DNA from: Cervus elaphus
Taxonomy: Eukaryota; Chordata; Mammalia; Artiodactyla; Cervidae
Direction of reading: 5' to 3'
Length of the DNA stretch: 64,000 nt
Assembly (NCBI RefSeq): GCF_910594005.1
Contig: NC_057818.1
Coordinates: 59,966,001 to 60,030,000 of the forward strand
Shown here piece after piece: positions 35,704 to 46,876 of this stretch. Position 1 is the first letter of the stretch, and each line of letters starts with the position of its first letter. The notes beneath the pieces were generated by a model that was not told the DNA's origin, ran no database searches, and saw only the letters and a program-made list of their open reading frames with translations. A program made the translations under genes and the position numbers.

Positions 35704-35904
35704 ATTTTATTTATTTCTATTACGATCAGTTGCCAGTTCATTTATTCACCCTCAGAATCCTAATTTAAAATTTGAATCTCAAGATAATATTATACCGGAC
35801 ATGCCAAGTATCTTCTTCAATATAAAGACCAATTGAAATATATTGTCATGAAATATGAATATATCAGTGAAATTTTCTTGTAGAAATGGAGTTCAGGTTT
35901 ATGC

Positions 35905-35910
35905 ATTAAA
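35905..35910 (+). promoter_or_regulatory. Polyadenylation signal of the unit B V1R (variant)
   Basis: ATTAAA, 202 bases after the stop. Units A and C have the canonical AATAAA at this position. Confidence 0.5.
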
Positions 35911-36168
35911 GAACAGGTTTTCAAATAATCTGCATATTATGAAGTGTTCAAATGTGCTACTTTTAGTCTAACCAAAAAAATTTCCCAGAAATGAAGTAGG
36001 TATGGAATTATAGATTCAAGTATACATGAAAATGGATCAATGTGTACAGTAGTCAGAAATAAAATTGAAGAAATTAATATCCTTACAGAGTAAAGGATAG
36101 CCTGATTAGCACTCGAAGGTAAAATCAGGTAAGAGTTTGGGAGCCAGTTACAAGTTTATAGTTAACAT

Positions 36169-36637
36169 TGTTTGCTTGGTTTTCGTTTTCCTTTCTTTAT
36201 ATTAGCTGGAGAGTAATTGCTGTACAATATTGTAGTGGTTTTTGCCATACTTTGACCTGAATCAGTCATGGATTTCCATGTGTTCCTTATCCTGAACCCC
36301 ACTCCCACTTCCCTCCTAGGGTCATCCTAGGGCACCAGCCCTGAGCACTTGTCTCATGCATCAAACCTGGACTGGCAATCTGTTTCACAGTTGATACTAT
36401 ACATGTTTGAATGTTATTCTCTCAGATCATCCCACCCTCGCCTTCTCCCACAGAGTCCAAAAGTCTGTGCTATACATCTGTGTTTCTTTTTCTGTCTTGC
36501 ATATAGAGTTATCATCACCATCTTTCTAAATTGCATATACATGCCTTAGTATAATGTATTGGTGTTTTTCTTTCTGGCTTACTTCACTCTGTATAATGTG
36601 CTCCAGTTTCATCCACCTCATTAGAACTGATTTAAAT
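36169..36637 (-). mobile_element. L1-BT-like 3' end, short insertion (unit B only)
   Basis: Antisense L1 3' UTR and ORF2 tail (ctgagcacttgtctcatgca, cttctcccacagagtccaaa, cttacttcactctgtataat). Units A and C run uninterrupted across the site (agttaacatatttatgagag), so this is a late insertion in unit B. Truncated to under 0.5 kb. Confidence 0.9.
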
Positions 36638-36739
36638 GTTGAGAGAGACGGCAGTATTTATTAGAAAGAGTCTTGCAGGAAGATTAGCACATTAACATAT
36701 TTTCATGTAGAAACAAGCAATTTGAAGTGAAGTACAATA

Positions 36740-38145
36740 AAAAACACAGCGAAAGAAAACTATTTTTCAGCAGATTTTTCAAACTGAAATATATTTGACA
36801 TATAACATTGTGGAAATTTCAAGTGCAAGATTTGGTAATTTATTACATGTAAATATTGTAATATGGGTGCCATTACAACCACATATCACAAAGCAGAGCT
36901 CTTCTTTTATGTTAAATTTTTCATTGCATTTTAATTGATTTACAGTATTATGGTAGTGGCAGAGGTACAACATTGTGGTTGAATATATAGGTTATACTTT
37001 GTTTTAAGCTATTATGAACTACTGGCCATATTCCCTGTGCTGTAAAGTATGTCCTTGTAGTTTATTTTTTTTTACACATAGTAGTGTGTACTTCTAAATC
37101 TTTACTCTGTCTTGCCCCTTCCCACTTTCTCTCCCCACTGGTAAACACTAGTTTATTCTCTATGTGCAAGAGTCTTTTTCTACTCCATTATTTTCATCCA
37201 TTTGTACTAGTTTTAGATTGCATGTGTCAGGTGATAATATGCAGTGTTTGTCTTTGTCTGTCTGACTTAATTCACTAAACAGAATGATATCCAGGTCCAT
37301 CTATGTTACAACCAGCAAAACTTTATTCTTAAGGGGTGAGGAATATTCCATTGTGTGTGTGTGTGTGTGCCTGTGTTTGTGTCTGTGTGTATGTGTGTGT
37401 ACTATTTTCATTAGTTAGTTTTCTGGTGGAGATATTAAGGTTTTCTATATAAAGTATCATTTCTCTATAGTAGTGACAGTGTTACTTCTTCTCTTAGGCG
37501 TTGGAGATCTCTTATTATATTTTTGTCCAAATGTTGTGGCTAGGACCTCCACACTTTTAAACCAGAGTGGCAAGAGTGAGCATCCTTCCCTTGGTCCTGA
37601 TTTTAGAGGAAAAAGCTTTCAGATGTCCACCTGTGTGGGTATGTCATAAATGGCCTTTTAATTTTGAGAGTATTTTCTCTATGTCCGTTTTTCTGAGAGT
37701 ATTTACCATGAATGGATGTTCGATTTTGTCAATGCTTTTTCTATGTCTGTTGACACAATCTTGTGTTTCTCTTCCTTTTTTTAATGTGGTGTATCAAGTG
37801 GATTGATTTGCAGATTTTTAACCATCCTTGCATCTCTGGAAGAATGCTACATGATAATCACTTATGATACCTTTTATAGATTGTTGAATTATGTCTGCTA
37901 ACATTTTCTTGAAACCTTTTTTCAACCATATTCATCAAGAAAATGATCTGTAATTTTCTGTAGTGTTTCATTATAATACTGATTTCAGCGTAGAGATAGC
38001 CTGATAGAATATATTTAAGAGTGTCCGCCGCCTCTTCAACTTTTTGGAATAGATTCAGAAGGATAGATGTTATTTTAAAAAATGTTTCATAGGATCACAT
38101 GTGACACCCTCAAGTCCTGGACATTGTTTTCTGGGAGGTATTTGA
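36740..38145 (-). mobile_element. Ancient L1 (3' UTR and ORF2), unit B copy
   Basis: Antisense old L1, the same insertion as 14360-15735 and 62140-63395. It includes a degenerate (TG)n at 37354-37400 and antisense ORF2 to 38145. Confidence 0.8.
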
Positions 38146-38226
38146 TTCAGTTCAGTTCAGTTCAGTCACTCATCGTGTCCAACTCTTTGCAACCCCATGA
38201 ACCGCATTACATAAGGCCTCCCTGTC
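38146..38226 (-). mobile_element. BovB 3' end, left piece, split by ERV-2
   Basis: The complement of the BovB 3' terminus (ttcagttcagttcagtcact, aactctttgcaaccccatga) ends at the ERV-2 target duplication. It continues at 47518. Confidence 0.92.
38221..38226 (+). repeat. ERV-2 left target-site duplication
   Basis: CCTGTC, repeated at 47512-47517 directly after the 3' LTR. Removing ERV-2 and one copy restores an uninterrupted BovB sequence. Confidence 0.93.
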
Positions 38227-38624
38227 TGTCAGGGGATGTTTAACAGGAGGGTTCCTATGTGCTATTTCTCATAAATCCTCTGTTCCTTATCAGTGGAACA
38301 GCAAGCCGCTCCCAGGGCTGGGGTCAGTGTGTGAGACAGGCTTGGGTCTCCTTCAGTAAACAGTCTCTTTATGAGAAAACTGCTTTGTCTTAATCCTCTT
38401 TCTTGAGATATGGATTCTCTCTTGACCTTATGACCATCGTTAATCCCTTGTTCCCTTGGTTGCTATACGTTTAATTTTCTGAACTTTATCATTGTTGAAA
38501 GAAATTCCTTGTACAGCAGCCTACATATACTCACAAAAAGATCATTAAAGCACCTTTGCCCCATCAGAGCTTAGGTCCCTGTGCCTTTTCTCTCTCGCTC
38601 TCTATCCAGTAAAGGATCCCAACA
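38227..38624 (+). repeat. ERV-2 5' LTR
   Basis: It starts TGTCAGGGGATG and ends TCCCAACA (398 bases). An ATTAAA polyadenylation signal lies at about 38544. U5 is shortened relative to the ERV-1 LTR and the 3' LTR, passing from the CT-rich tract straight to ccagtaaaggatcccaaca. Confidence 0.92.
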
Positions 38625-38643
38625 TGTTGCACCGAGAACAAGA
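38625..38643 (+). other. ERV-2 primer binding site, degenerate
   Basis: TGTTGCACCGAGAACAAGA directly follows the LTR. It aligns with the ERV-1 lysine-tRNA site with several substitutions. Confidence 0.6.
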
Positions 38644-38710
38644 ACTCTGGTATACGTGGCATTTCAGACGGAGTGCCTCAGGGCCTATGGAGGTCAGTAA
38701 GTACTAAGAC

Positions 38711-40430
38711 ATGGGTCAAATGGCTAAAAAGCCCCCTCATTTCTCTACTTAACTTCAAATGGCTTGAAAGCCCCACCATCTCTCTACTTTACTTCACCAT
38801 TTGTTTAAAGATCAGGGACATTTGGTTTTTCACCAACAAATAGAAGCTTGCCTTTAAACAGTGGTTAATTGTAATCCTTGGTTCCCTGATAAAGACAGTT
38901 TTGATGCAGAAATTTGGTACCGGGTCAAAGAAAATGTTGAATGAGCCACCAAACGGAGAAAAAAATATTCCAATCGATTTCTGGCCCCATGGGCTCTCAT
39001 TGAAGCTGTAATTCTGCCATTTCAAGGTAACTTCTAGCCCTCCTAATATTCGACAACAGACAGAACACTTGTTACATGAATATAAATTAAATGATAAAAC
39101 TTTACAAAAGGCCCAATTAGAACAACAGAAAATATTTCAGAATTTTCCTACAAGCCCTGCCCCGGCTGCTCTGAATGCTCCTCCTCTGCCAGCAGGCAGA
39201 AATCCAGAAGGCTGTCCTTCGCTAGAAACTAATGATTCTAACAATGACTCTCATGAGACACTTTTTGACACAAAAACTGGCAGTCCTTTTTAAAATAATA
39301 ATGATAAGTCCTTAGTACAGACTCATATTTGCAAAAAATTGGTACGTACTCACTCTCCTCCATGACAGAATCTCTTTAAATTACTAGCTTTGCAATCGCA
39401 AGTCTCTGAACCTGATGGTTTCTCTGCCTTCCAGTTTTAAGAAATCCTGATGCTCAAGGGCACATAATACCTCAATATGAAGGTATTAGCTTTTTTTACA
39501 TGCAACAAATGAAAAAGGCTTTAACTGTGTATTGACCACATTCGTCTTCTACTAAAGAGCTTCTAAATGCTGTGGCATCTTCTATTGGAAACTTTATTCC
39601 CTATGATTGACGAATTCTAGTAAAACTCTCCTTAAACCAGGAGAATATCTTCAATGGACAATGGGTTTCATGATATAGCTAGAGATCATGCTAACAAGAA
39701 TTACTAAGGCACTCCCAAAACCAAATGATTTTTGAAATGTTAACTGACACCAGAAAATTTGATGCCATAGAAGCTCAAATACAATGCCCTTCCTTGTTGC
39801 ATGAACAATTAAAAACATTGGCCCTTCAAACTTGGGATCGAATTACTCCACAAGGAGAGCCTACAGGTAGCTACACCAAAATATTACAAGGACCTAATGA
39901 AAAGTATGCTGATTTTTTAGCTAGATTAGAAACTGCTATTTCCCGTACTGTAATTGGAGAAGAAGTCAAAAGACAGCTAGAGAAACTAATTGTTTATGAG
40001 AATGCAAATCAGGAATGTCAAAGAGCTATCACTCCAGTTCATGAGACTGGGACTATTATTGATTATTTGAAGGCTTGTCTCAATCTAGGATCAGAAACTC
40101 AAAAGATGCAAATGCTAGCTGAGACAATGGCTGCTGCCTTTAGAAAGGAAAATGAAGGATGCTTTACAAGTAGAGATAAAAACCATTTAAAAAGGGACTG
40201 CCCTAAGAGGGTTAAGAAACAAACCTCCAAGAATTTGCCCTCACTGCATTGGAAGAATGCATTCGCCAAAGACTGTAAATCTAAATTTGATATTGAAGGA
40301 AGACCTATTCCAGGAAACTCCAAGCAGGGGACCCCCCAGGTCCCCTTCAACAAAAACCAGGGGCAAATTCCATGTTTTCCCTCAAACCCTCAATATCCGG
40401 CAGTGTTGCTGTCAACATATCAGCCCTAAA
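38711..40430 (+). pseudogene. gag: ERV-2 gag (matrix, capsid, nucleocapsid), broken
   Basis: The start ATG (38711) is followed by Gly-Gln, the usual N-terminal myristoylation context. Matrix is interrupted by early stops (for example within the first 20 codons). Later pieces are open: 39069-39293 (matrix end and spacer) and 39725-40429 (234 codons). The last contains the capsid major homology region (Q-G-P-N-E-K-Y-A-D-F-L-A-R-L-E at residues 55-69 of that stretch) and a nucleocapsid zinc knuckle C-x3-...-H-x4-C in which the second cysteine is serine (C-F-T-S). ERV-1 keeps that cysteine. Confidence 0.85.
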
Positions 40431-40489
40431 TGATTTTCTCCTTTACCCTCAAGCAGTCCCTTCTACAATCCCTACCAGACTTTTTGGGC

Positions 40490-41473
40490 CCCCACCCCCA
40501 CAAAACTTCGGTCTTTACTCGGCCGATCTAGTTTGACTTGTAGAGGAATTGCTGTTCACCCTGGAATAATTAATTCAGATTTTAAAGGAGAATTTCAAAT
40601 CATGATGTCATCTCAGATTCTAAGGCAATTCAAAAAGGTGGAAAAAATTGCTCAATTACTTCTTTTGCCTTAGTTAGTTCGGTCACTCAATCATGTCCGA
40701 CTCTTTGTGACCCCATGAACCGCAGCAGGCCAAGCCTCTCTCTCCATCACGAACTCCTGGAGTTCACACAAACTCATGCCCATCGAGTCGGTGATGCCAT
40801 CCAACCATCTCATCCTCTGTCGTCCCCTTCTCCTCCTGCCCCCAGTCCCTCCCAACATTAGGGTCTTTTCCAATGAGTCAACTCTTTGCATGAGGTGGCC
40901 AAAGTATTGGAGTTTCAGCTTCAGAATCAGTCCCTCCAATGAACACCCAGAACCTATCTCCTTCAGGATGGACTGGTTGGATCTCCCTGTAGTCCAAGGG
41001 ACTCTCAAGAGTCTTCTCCAACACCACAGTTCAAAAGCATCAATTTTTCAGCTCTTAGCTTTCTTCACAGTCCAACTCTCACATCCATACATGTGACTGG
41101 AAAAACCATAGCCTTGACCAGATGGACCTTTGTTAGCAACGCATTTCTATTAACTCCTCTAATGATATATGGACAGGCAGATTCAACAGTACAGACCAGA
41201 AACAATCCTTATGGACATCATTGGTATCTGAATATGCCTGACCAAATATAAATATCAAAATTAATGGTAAAAGATTTTCTGATTTCCTTGATACTGGATC
41301 TGATATTACTATTATTTCCAAACACTTATGGCCCAAATCATGGCCTATACAAAAAGTCTCTTGCCAAATAGCAGGAATTTCTCAAACCAAAATGCAAGAA
41401 GTCTATCAAAGTGTTCAAATATACCCCTGTGAGTGACCAGAAGGCCAACCTGCAACATTAAGACCTTATGTGG
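40490..41473 (+). pseudogene. pro: ERV-2 pro: dUTPase and aspartic protease, interrupted
   Basis: The dUTPase block (V-H-P-G-I-I-N-S-D-F-K-G-E-F-Q-I at about 40555-40605) runs to 40673, where a BovB fragment interrupts it. It resumes at 41141 and leads into the protease, whose active-site triad D-T-G-S-D (about 41290) is intact. A second insertion (SINE at 41474) and an in-frame stop near 41436 end it. ERV-1 shows the same gene with the triad destroyed. Confidence 0.82.
40674..41140 (-). mobile_element. BovB 3' fragment nested in ERV-2
   Basis: Antisense BovB 3' end (ggtcactcaatcatgtccga, ctcctggagttcacacaaac, atggacctttgttagcaa). The retroviral sequence is contiguous across it when compared with ERV-1 near 4255-4265. 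Confidence 0.92.
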
Positions 41474-41606
41474 TAAGTGAGTGAAGTGAAGTCCCTCAGT
41501 TGTGTCCGATTCTTTGCTAACCCGTGGACTGTATAGCCCATTAGGCTCCTCCATCCATGGGATTCTCCAGGCAAGAATATTGGAGTGGGTTGCCGTTTCC
41601 TTCTTC
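41474..41606 (-). mobile_element. Bov-tA-type SINE nested in ERV-2
   Basis: The complement of the SINE 3' half (aagtccctcagttgtgtccg, gggattctccaggcaagaat). The flanking repeats cttatgtggtaa / cttatgtgataa form the target duplication. Confidence 0.9.
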
Positions 41607-42250
41607 TTATGTGATAAACACACCCCTTAATCTAATAGGAAACACTGACTTATGCAATGGCAAACTCAGATATACATTCCACATTTTTCCTAGGGGCCAC
41701 TGCTCATTTAACAAACAAAACAATTATTAAAATAACAGGGAAAAATGACGAGCCTATTTGGAAAGAGCAATGGCCCCTTATCAAAGATAAATTACAGGCT
41801 GCTAAAGAACTTATAGACACACAATTAAAATCAAGACATATTGAGGAAGCTTGCTCTCCTTGAAACTCTCCTATTTTTGTTATAAAAAAGAAATTTAAAA
41901 AACAGTGTCTCTTAACAGACGTTAGAAAAGTTAATGCATCTATGAAACCTATGGGTGTATTGCAACTAGGGATCCCATAACCTACTACTATTCCTCAAAA
42001 TTGGCATATTATTATTATTGATTTACAAGATTGCTTTTTCAATATACCCCTACACCCTTTAGACCAGGAGAGATTCACTTTCTCTCTCCCTTATCCTAAT
42101 CATATTGGGTCTCCTAAAAGATTTCAATGGACTATGTTACCTCAAGATATGCTTAACAGTCGCACTATTTGTCAGAATTTTGTAGCCAAGGCTTTACACC
42201 CAATGTGATAACAATTCCCTCATGCATATATCATTAATGATATACTGTGA
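41607..42250 (+). pseudogene. pol: ERV-2 pol fragment: reverse transcriptase fingers and palm
   Basis: Reading-frame pieces encode the protease-RT junction and the N-terminal RT. They include the L-T-x-x-R-K block (about 41912), the I-I-I-D-L-Q-D-C-F-F-N-I palm motif (about 42010-42045) and an F-T-F-S-L-P block (about 42078). The frame is broken by several stops. Where the YxDD catalytic box should be (about 42228) the sequence reads Y-I-I-N-D-I. ERV-1 has the same unusual reading. Confidence 0.75.
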
Positions 42251-42710
42251 CTATAAAAAAGAAAAATGACATTTTTGACACTGAATGGCCATGATATTCT
42301 TTAGACGCCAGAAAAAGCTGATTAAAATAAAATCATTTCTGAAAACTGGTTTTTCTTACTCATGCAGTTATGAAAAGGTTAACTTGTTAAAATACTTTTT
42401 TGAAGCTTCAGCTCTGCCTGGGAAACAAAAACAGGCCTAGGAAAAAGCCATAAGTTAACTCTTATCATGTCCTTGGGATACACAGCCCACTCTATCTGGG
42501 ACTCCAGTCATAAACAAATTGGGAGAACTAAAAAAAAAAAAAAAGTTTTCTTTTTTAAATTTCAAGCAGAAAACTATCTCTATCCGTCTATCTAAATTTA
42601 TCTGTGTCTCAATGTATGTCTTTGTTTTTAGATAATATGAAGTTAAATGAGCTCTATTTAAATTCAGGTTCCTGTGAACTGAAAAATATTCAATATTAAA
42701 TATAATATTT

Positions 42711-43454
42711 CAGTTCAGTTCAGTTCAGTCACTCAGTTGTGTCCAACTCTTTGCAACCCCATGAATCTCAGCATGCCAGGCCTCCCTGTCCGTCACCAAC
42801 TCTCGGAGTTTACCCAAACTCATGTCCATCAAGTCGGTGATGACATCCAGCTATTTGTCATCCATCCTCTGTCGTCCCCTTCTCCTCCCGCCCTCAATCC
42901 CTGCCAGCATCAGGGTCTTTTCCAATGAGTCAACTCTTTGCTTGAGGTGGCCAAATATTGGAGTTTCAGCTTCAGCATCAGTCCTTCCAGTGAACACCCA
43001 GGACTGATTTCCTTTAGGATGGACTGGTTGGATATCCTTGCAGTCCAAGGGACTCTCAAGAGTCTTCTCCAACACCACAGTTCAAAAGCATCAATTTTTC
43101 ACTGCTCAGCTTTCTTCACAGTCCAACTCTCACATCCATACATGACCACTGGAAAAAGCATAGCCTTGACTAGACGGACCTTTGTTGGCAAAGTAATGTC
43201 TCTGCTTTTGAATATGCTGTCTAGGTAGGTCATAAGTTTCCTTCCAAGGAGTAAGCGTCTTTGAATTTCATGGCTGCAATCACCATCTGCAGTGATTTTG
43301 GAGCCCCCCAAAATAAAGTCTGACACTGTTTCCACTGTTTCCCCATCCATTTTCCATGAAGTGATGGGACCAGATGCCATGATCTTAGTTTTCTGAATGT
43401 TGAGCTTTAAGCCAACTTTTTCACCGTTCTCTTTCACTTTCATCAAGAGGCTGA
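42711..43454 (-). mobile_element. BovB 3' fragment nested in ERV-2
   Basis: Antisense BovB from the 3' terminus (cagttcagttcagttcagtc) through the RT C-terminal region to ctttcatcaagaggctga. ERV sequence continues on both sides as in ERV-1 (2640-2680). Confidence 0.93.
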
Positions 43455-43647
43455 AATAAAATGTAGAGTTTATTTAAATATAAATATAATTTAAATTGTT
43501 TGCTAATCTAATTAAGACATGTCTTAAGTCATCAACATTATATAATACTTTTATTGTGCCTAGGTTTAAGGTAAACTAAATTTGTCAACAGAAAGGTAAC
43601 TTTATATATATATATATATTATATATATATATATAATATATATATAT

Positions 43648-43775
43648 ATGCTGCTAAGTCACTTTAGTCGTGTTCAACTCTCTGCAGCCCCATAGACGGC
43701 AGCCCACCAGCTTCCCCCGTCCCTGGGATTCTCCAGGCAAGAACGCTGGAGTGGGTTGCCATTTCCCTCTCCATA
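43648..43775 (-). mobile_element. Bov-tA-type SINE nested in ERV-2
   Basis: The complement of the SINE 3' half (tgctgctaagtcactttagt, gggattctccaggcaagaac), inserted in a TA-rich tract. Confidence 0.88.
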
Positions 43776-44469
43776 TAAATATAAATATTTTATATATATA
43801 TAAATATATTTATATATATATAAATGAGATGAAAACCTTTAGCTAAACTCTATTAAAAGTAATAATCTATTATTATAATCTAAAATAATCTCAGGATTGG
43901 GATAACTTAAATTTCTAGAGTTATGCTACACTAAATAATAAAAATTCAATAAATAACTAGGTCATTTCCAAATAAAATAAGATTTTAAAACATTATTTAC
44001 TGAACACTAACTTCCTCTTATAGAACGTTTTTCTTACAGAAAACCTAAAGAGTTTTGGACTATTAATAAATATATAATTATGTTATAATAAATATATTGT
44101 TTAAATATTATGGTATATATATGTGTGTACATATTTATACATATATAAAATAAATATGTATTATAATATATAATATAATATGTATATTCACCAATCTATA
44201 AAATGCTAACATACAAGACAGTTCATGGTTGCTAAAGAAAAATAAGATATATATTTTTAATAAAAAGGTATAAGTAATGACAAATGGAATGATGAATACA
44301 AAAATATAAAAAAGATTTATGGCAAATGCATGTACCTCCTTGCCCTTAACATTCATCCTCTTCCCTCTTACATGTCTTGATCGATACAAATTCTTCTTTT
44401 ATATGGGCCACACCTCTCTGAGGTGAAGCTACACAACATGTTATAACCCACCTGTTAGCTTACTTTGCA

Positions 44470-45034
44470 ATAATGAGAACACCGAATTCTATAAAAACAG
44501 GCAATGGCACTGGCTGTATTTCTAGACAGTTCAAACAATTTTCATTTTCATTCTCTATTAAACACATTACAGACATTCGTTGTAATCCACAAAGACGAGA
44601 CATAGTTAAACAGACAGATCACACACAGAAACTACCAAAAAAAAAAAAAAAAAAAATTTGGTTTTTTACAGGGTGAAACGCATAGGAAAACTTCTATCTT
44701 CCTTATCTAGAACAGACCCTACTAGATTCCAACGCAATATGTTCTTTAAGCCTGTAATTATTGTTAATATAGCTTTATTTGTTTTGAATTATTTTTTAAC
44801 TTACTGCAAGGAGATATTTTGACAAAAGCAGAAAAACATTTCGAGACGTTGAAGGACACTTCCCTTCCTCTTCCCATTTGGTATCAAGATGGGTTAACTA
44901 ATCAATGGAAATCTACAAAACTAATCTTACAGGGAAAGGGATATGCTTCTATTTCTCCAGATGGATCCAACGAACTCACATGGCTTCCTCTTCGGAAGAT
45001 TCGACCTAAGGGGGCCCCCAACATTCAAACTTGA
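44470..45034 (+). pseudogene. pol: ERV-2 pol fragment: integrase core and C-terminal domain
   Basis: 44473-44640 encodes the integrase core segment in which the second catalytic acidic position reads G (K-T-G-N-G), while ERV-1 keeps D. A run of about 19 A at 44638-44656 follows. Then come the linker (S-R-T-D-P-T-R-F, about 44710) and the C-terminal DNA-binding domain in the open stretch 44819-45034 (W-Y-Q-D-G-L-T-N-Q-W-K-S, W-L-P-L-R-K-I-R). Frames change between pieces. Confidence 0.8.
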
Positions 45035-45059
45035 GACGAAACAACAAAAACTTCAGGAG

Positions 45060-46868
45060 GAAGAAATTCCAGTACAAGCCATGGCGGCTTTAAAACATTT
45101 CCAAAAAATGCCACACTCGACGTCATCGATCTTATGATCTCCCTACTTGGGGACAGATAAAAACCCTTACTTATTGGGCTTATGTACCTAACCCCCCGTT
45201 TTATTGTAGGTTCTAGAATGGACTGATATAGGACCAATCATATCCACTAATGACTCAACACATATGCCCCCTCCTTGGAGCTTGGAGGGGCTCTCTCATC
45301 GTGAGAAAGAAGGAAGACTAAGTGACATTTCTCTAGGCTATGAAATCCTTCCTTTATGCATGGGCACAACAAAATTATGTATTAATGTTAGTCGACAAAC
45401 ATGGGCTTTCGTCCTGCCTCCAAAAAAGAACTTCCACACATTGCTTGGACTGTTTACTGCCCTGTCCTTTCCTGAAAACCATGTCAACACTACCAAAACT
45501 GTAGGAAGAGGATAAAAGTCAGAATGTAAGGGGTTTACTTATAAAGACATTAAATATACTCTATTTACTGAGATAGATGTCAAGCTGCATCAGGGAAACT
45601 AATGTTGATGGCCAATTATACCATTCTTGATTGGGGACCCCGTGGTATATGGCTATCTAACTGCTCAGATTATAATAACAGTACTATATGTGATTATGTT
45701 ATTCAAGTAATATCAAAGATTACCAACAGTTCAATGAAACACTGCCATGAAAAGGACTCCATGGCTGGCTTGATGGTGAAATGACACTTTCTCGCCCTCA
45801 AATCGTCCTTGATAAACAGATTGGGCCTAAACAACGGGACATCGGGAAACTTTCAGCAAGCACTGAAGAACTTGGGACTTAGACTGGACATTTCACAGGG
45901 ACCAATCATGGTCATAGTAATTATTTCTTTTGCTATCATCAATCATAGTTCATACAAGCCTGTGTTCCACTTCCTTTTGTTGTAGCTATAGGAAACTCAG
46001 AATTCATTAAGACTTTATGTTCTGTAACTTGTATAAATTGCAAATTATATAGCTGTCTTAACTCCTCTATTTCCTTAAGAAATGATTCCCTTTTGATTCT
46101 TGGATCTCGATGTAGAATGTGGTTACCAATAATTCTCCAATGGCCCTGGGAAGAAAGTCCCATGGCTGGACTTGCTTCCTGGTTACTTACTAAACTGTTC
46201 CAGTGATCTAAATGATTCATTGGATGGCTGATTCTTGGCATTTTGTGATTAATAGCTATTTGCACCACTGCTGCCATCAATGGCATTGCATTACAAACCT
46301 CAATTCAAACACATAATTTTAACAAAAATTGGACTAAAGATGCTCATACTATTTGGGCCACTCAGGCTCAGATAGATGAGGATATTTAAGATGAAATACA
46401 AGAACTAAAAACAGACTTCAAATGGGTTGGAGATCAATTAATAGATATACAAAAACAGGTGATACTAAAATGTGATTGGAATTCTACTCAGTTTTGTGTT
46501 ACTCCTGTTCAATTTAATCATCGTGCCTACAACTGTGAACAAACCAAATTTCCTTTACAAAACATACATGATAATGTCTCTCTGAATGTACAGTATTACA
46601 AAAAGAAATCTTTGAAACATCTTCTAAAAATCTGCCCTCTTCCACTCATTTGGAAACTTTAGCTGAACAACTGGCTGATTGATTATCTGGGCTAGACCCA
46701 TGCAGATGGTTTCAAAGCATCACTCACAGCATCAGGTCAGGAACTATAATTTTGGTGATTGTCTTGACAATTATATTTGTCATTTACTGTTGCCTTCATG
46801 CAAAAATGGTTAAAACTAAACAAGCTCAAATGGTCAGAGCCCTTTTTACAATTATTATAAATAAATAA
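45060..46868 (+). pseudogene. env: ERV-2 env (surface and transmembrane subunits), broken
   Basis: Several open pieces follow integrase. Surface-subunit pieces lie at about 45198-45515 and 45602-45784, the latter rich in N-x-S/T sites. The transmembrane subunit lies at about 46230-46868, with a hydrophobic fusion-peptide-like start, a helical region, a C-x6-C-type motif (C-D-W-N-S-T-Q-F-C), and a hydrophobic membrane anchor around 46740-46795. A short basic tail ends at a TAA at 46866-46868. Stops and frameshifts separate the pieces, so no envelope protein can be made. The layout fits a betaretroviral env. Confidence 0.8.
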
Positions 46869-46876
46869 GGGAGAGC
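46863..46876 (+). other. ERV-2 polypurine tract
   Basis: Purine-rich aaataagggagagc abuts the first base of the 3' LTR, the usual place for plus-strand priming. Confidence 0.7.

Larger units (their letters stand above)
19257..38145 (+). repeat. Segmental duplication unit B (contains intact V1R)
   Basis: It aligns with unit C (about 51800-63395) once three unit-specific insertions are removed: L1 19430-23833, L1 25561-27875 and L1 36169-36637. Shared landmarks are the old L1 ORF2 fragment, two adjacent SINEs, an L1 3' end with a nested SINE, the inverted BovB pair, the CHR SINE, the V1R gene and the downstream old L1. The V1R genes lie 25856 bases apart. Confidence 0.92.
42251..44460 (+). other. 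ERV-2 AT-rich internal segment without recognisable pol
   Basis: After removing the nested BovB (42711-43454) and SINE (43648-43775), about 1.35 kb remains between the RT palm and the integrase core. I cannot recognise RT thumb, RNase H or the integrase zinc-binding domain in it. ERV-1 carries the same sequence (for example cttatcatgtccttgggata at 42467 and its complement at about 2890), so the content predates both insertions. (TA)n tracts lie at 43602-43650. Confidence 0.7.

Noticed and set aside
38146..38175. Short tandem ttcag repeats that might suggest an array
   Set aside because: This is the normal 3' terminus of BovB (repeated 5-mers), also seen at 42713 and 29394. No CRISPR-like spacing exists.
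43602..43830. Palindromic TA-rich tracts as a possible origin or regulatory structure
   Set aside because: Simple-sequence expansion inside a decayed provirus, with a SINE inserted in it. No supporting motif.
44819..45034. A 71-codon frame with tryptophan-rich motifs as a possible host gene
   Set aside because: It matches the integrase C-terminal domain in the right place of ERV-2, between integrase core and env.
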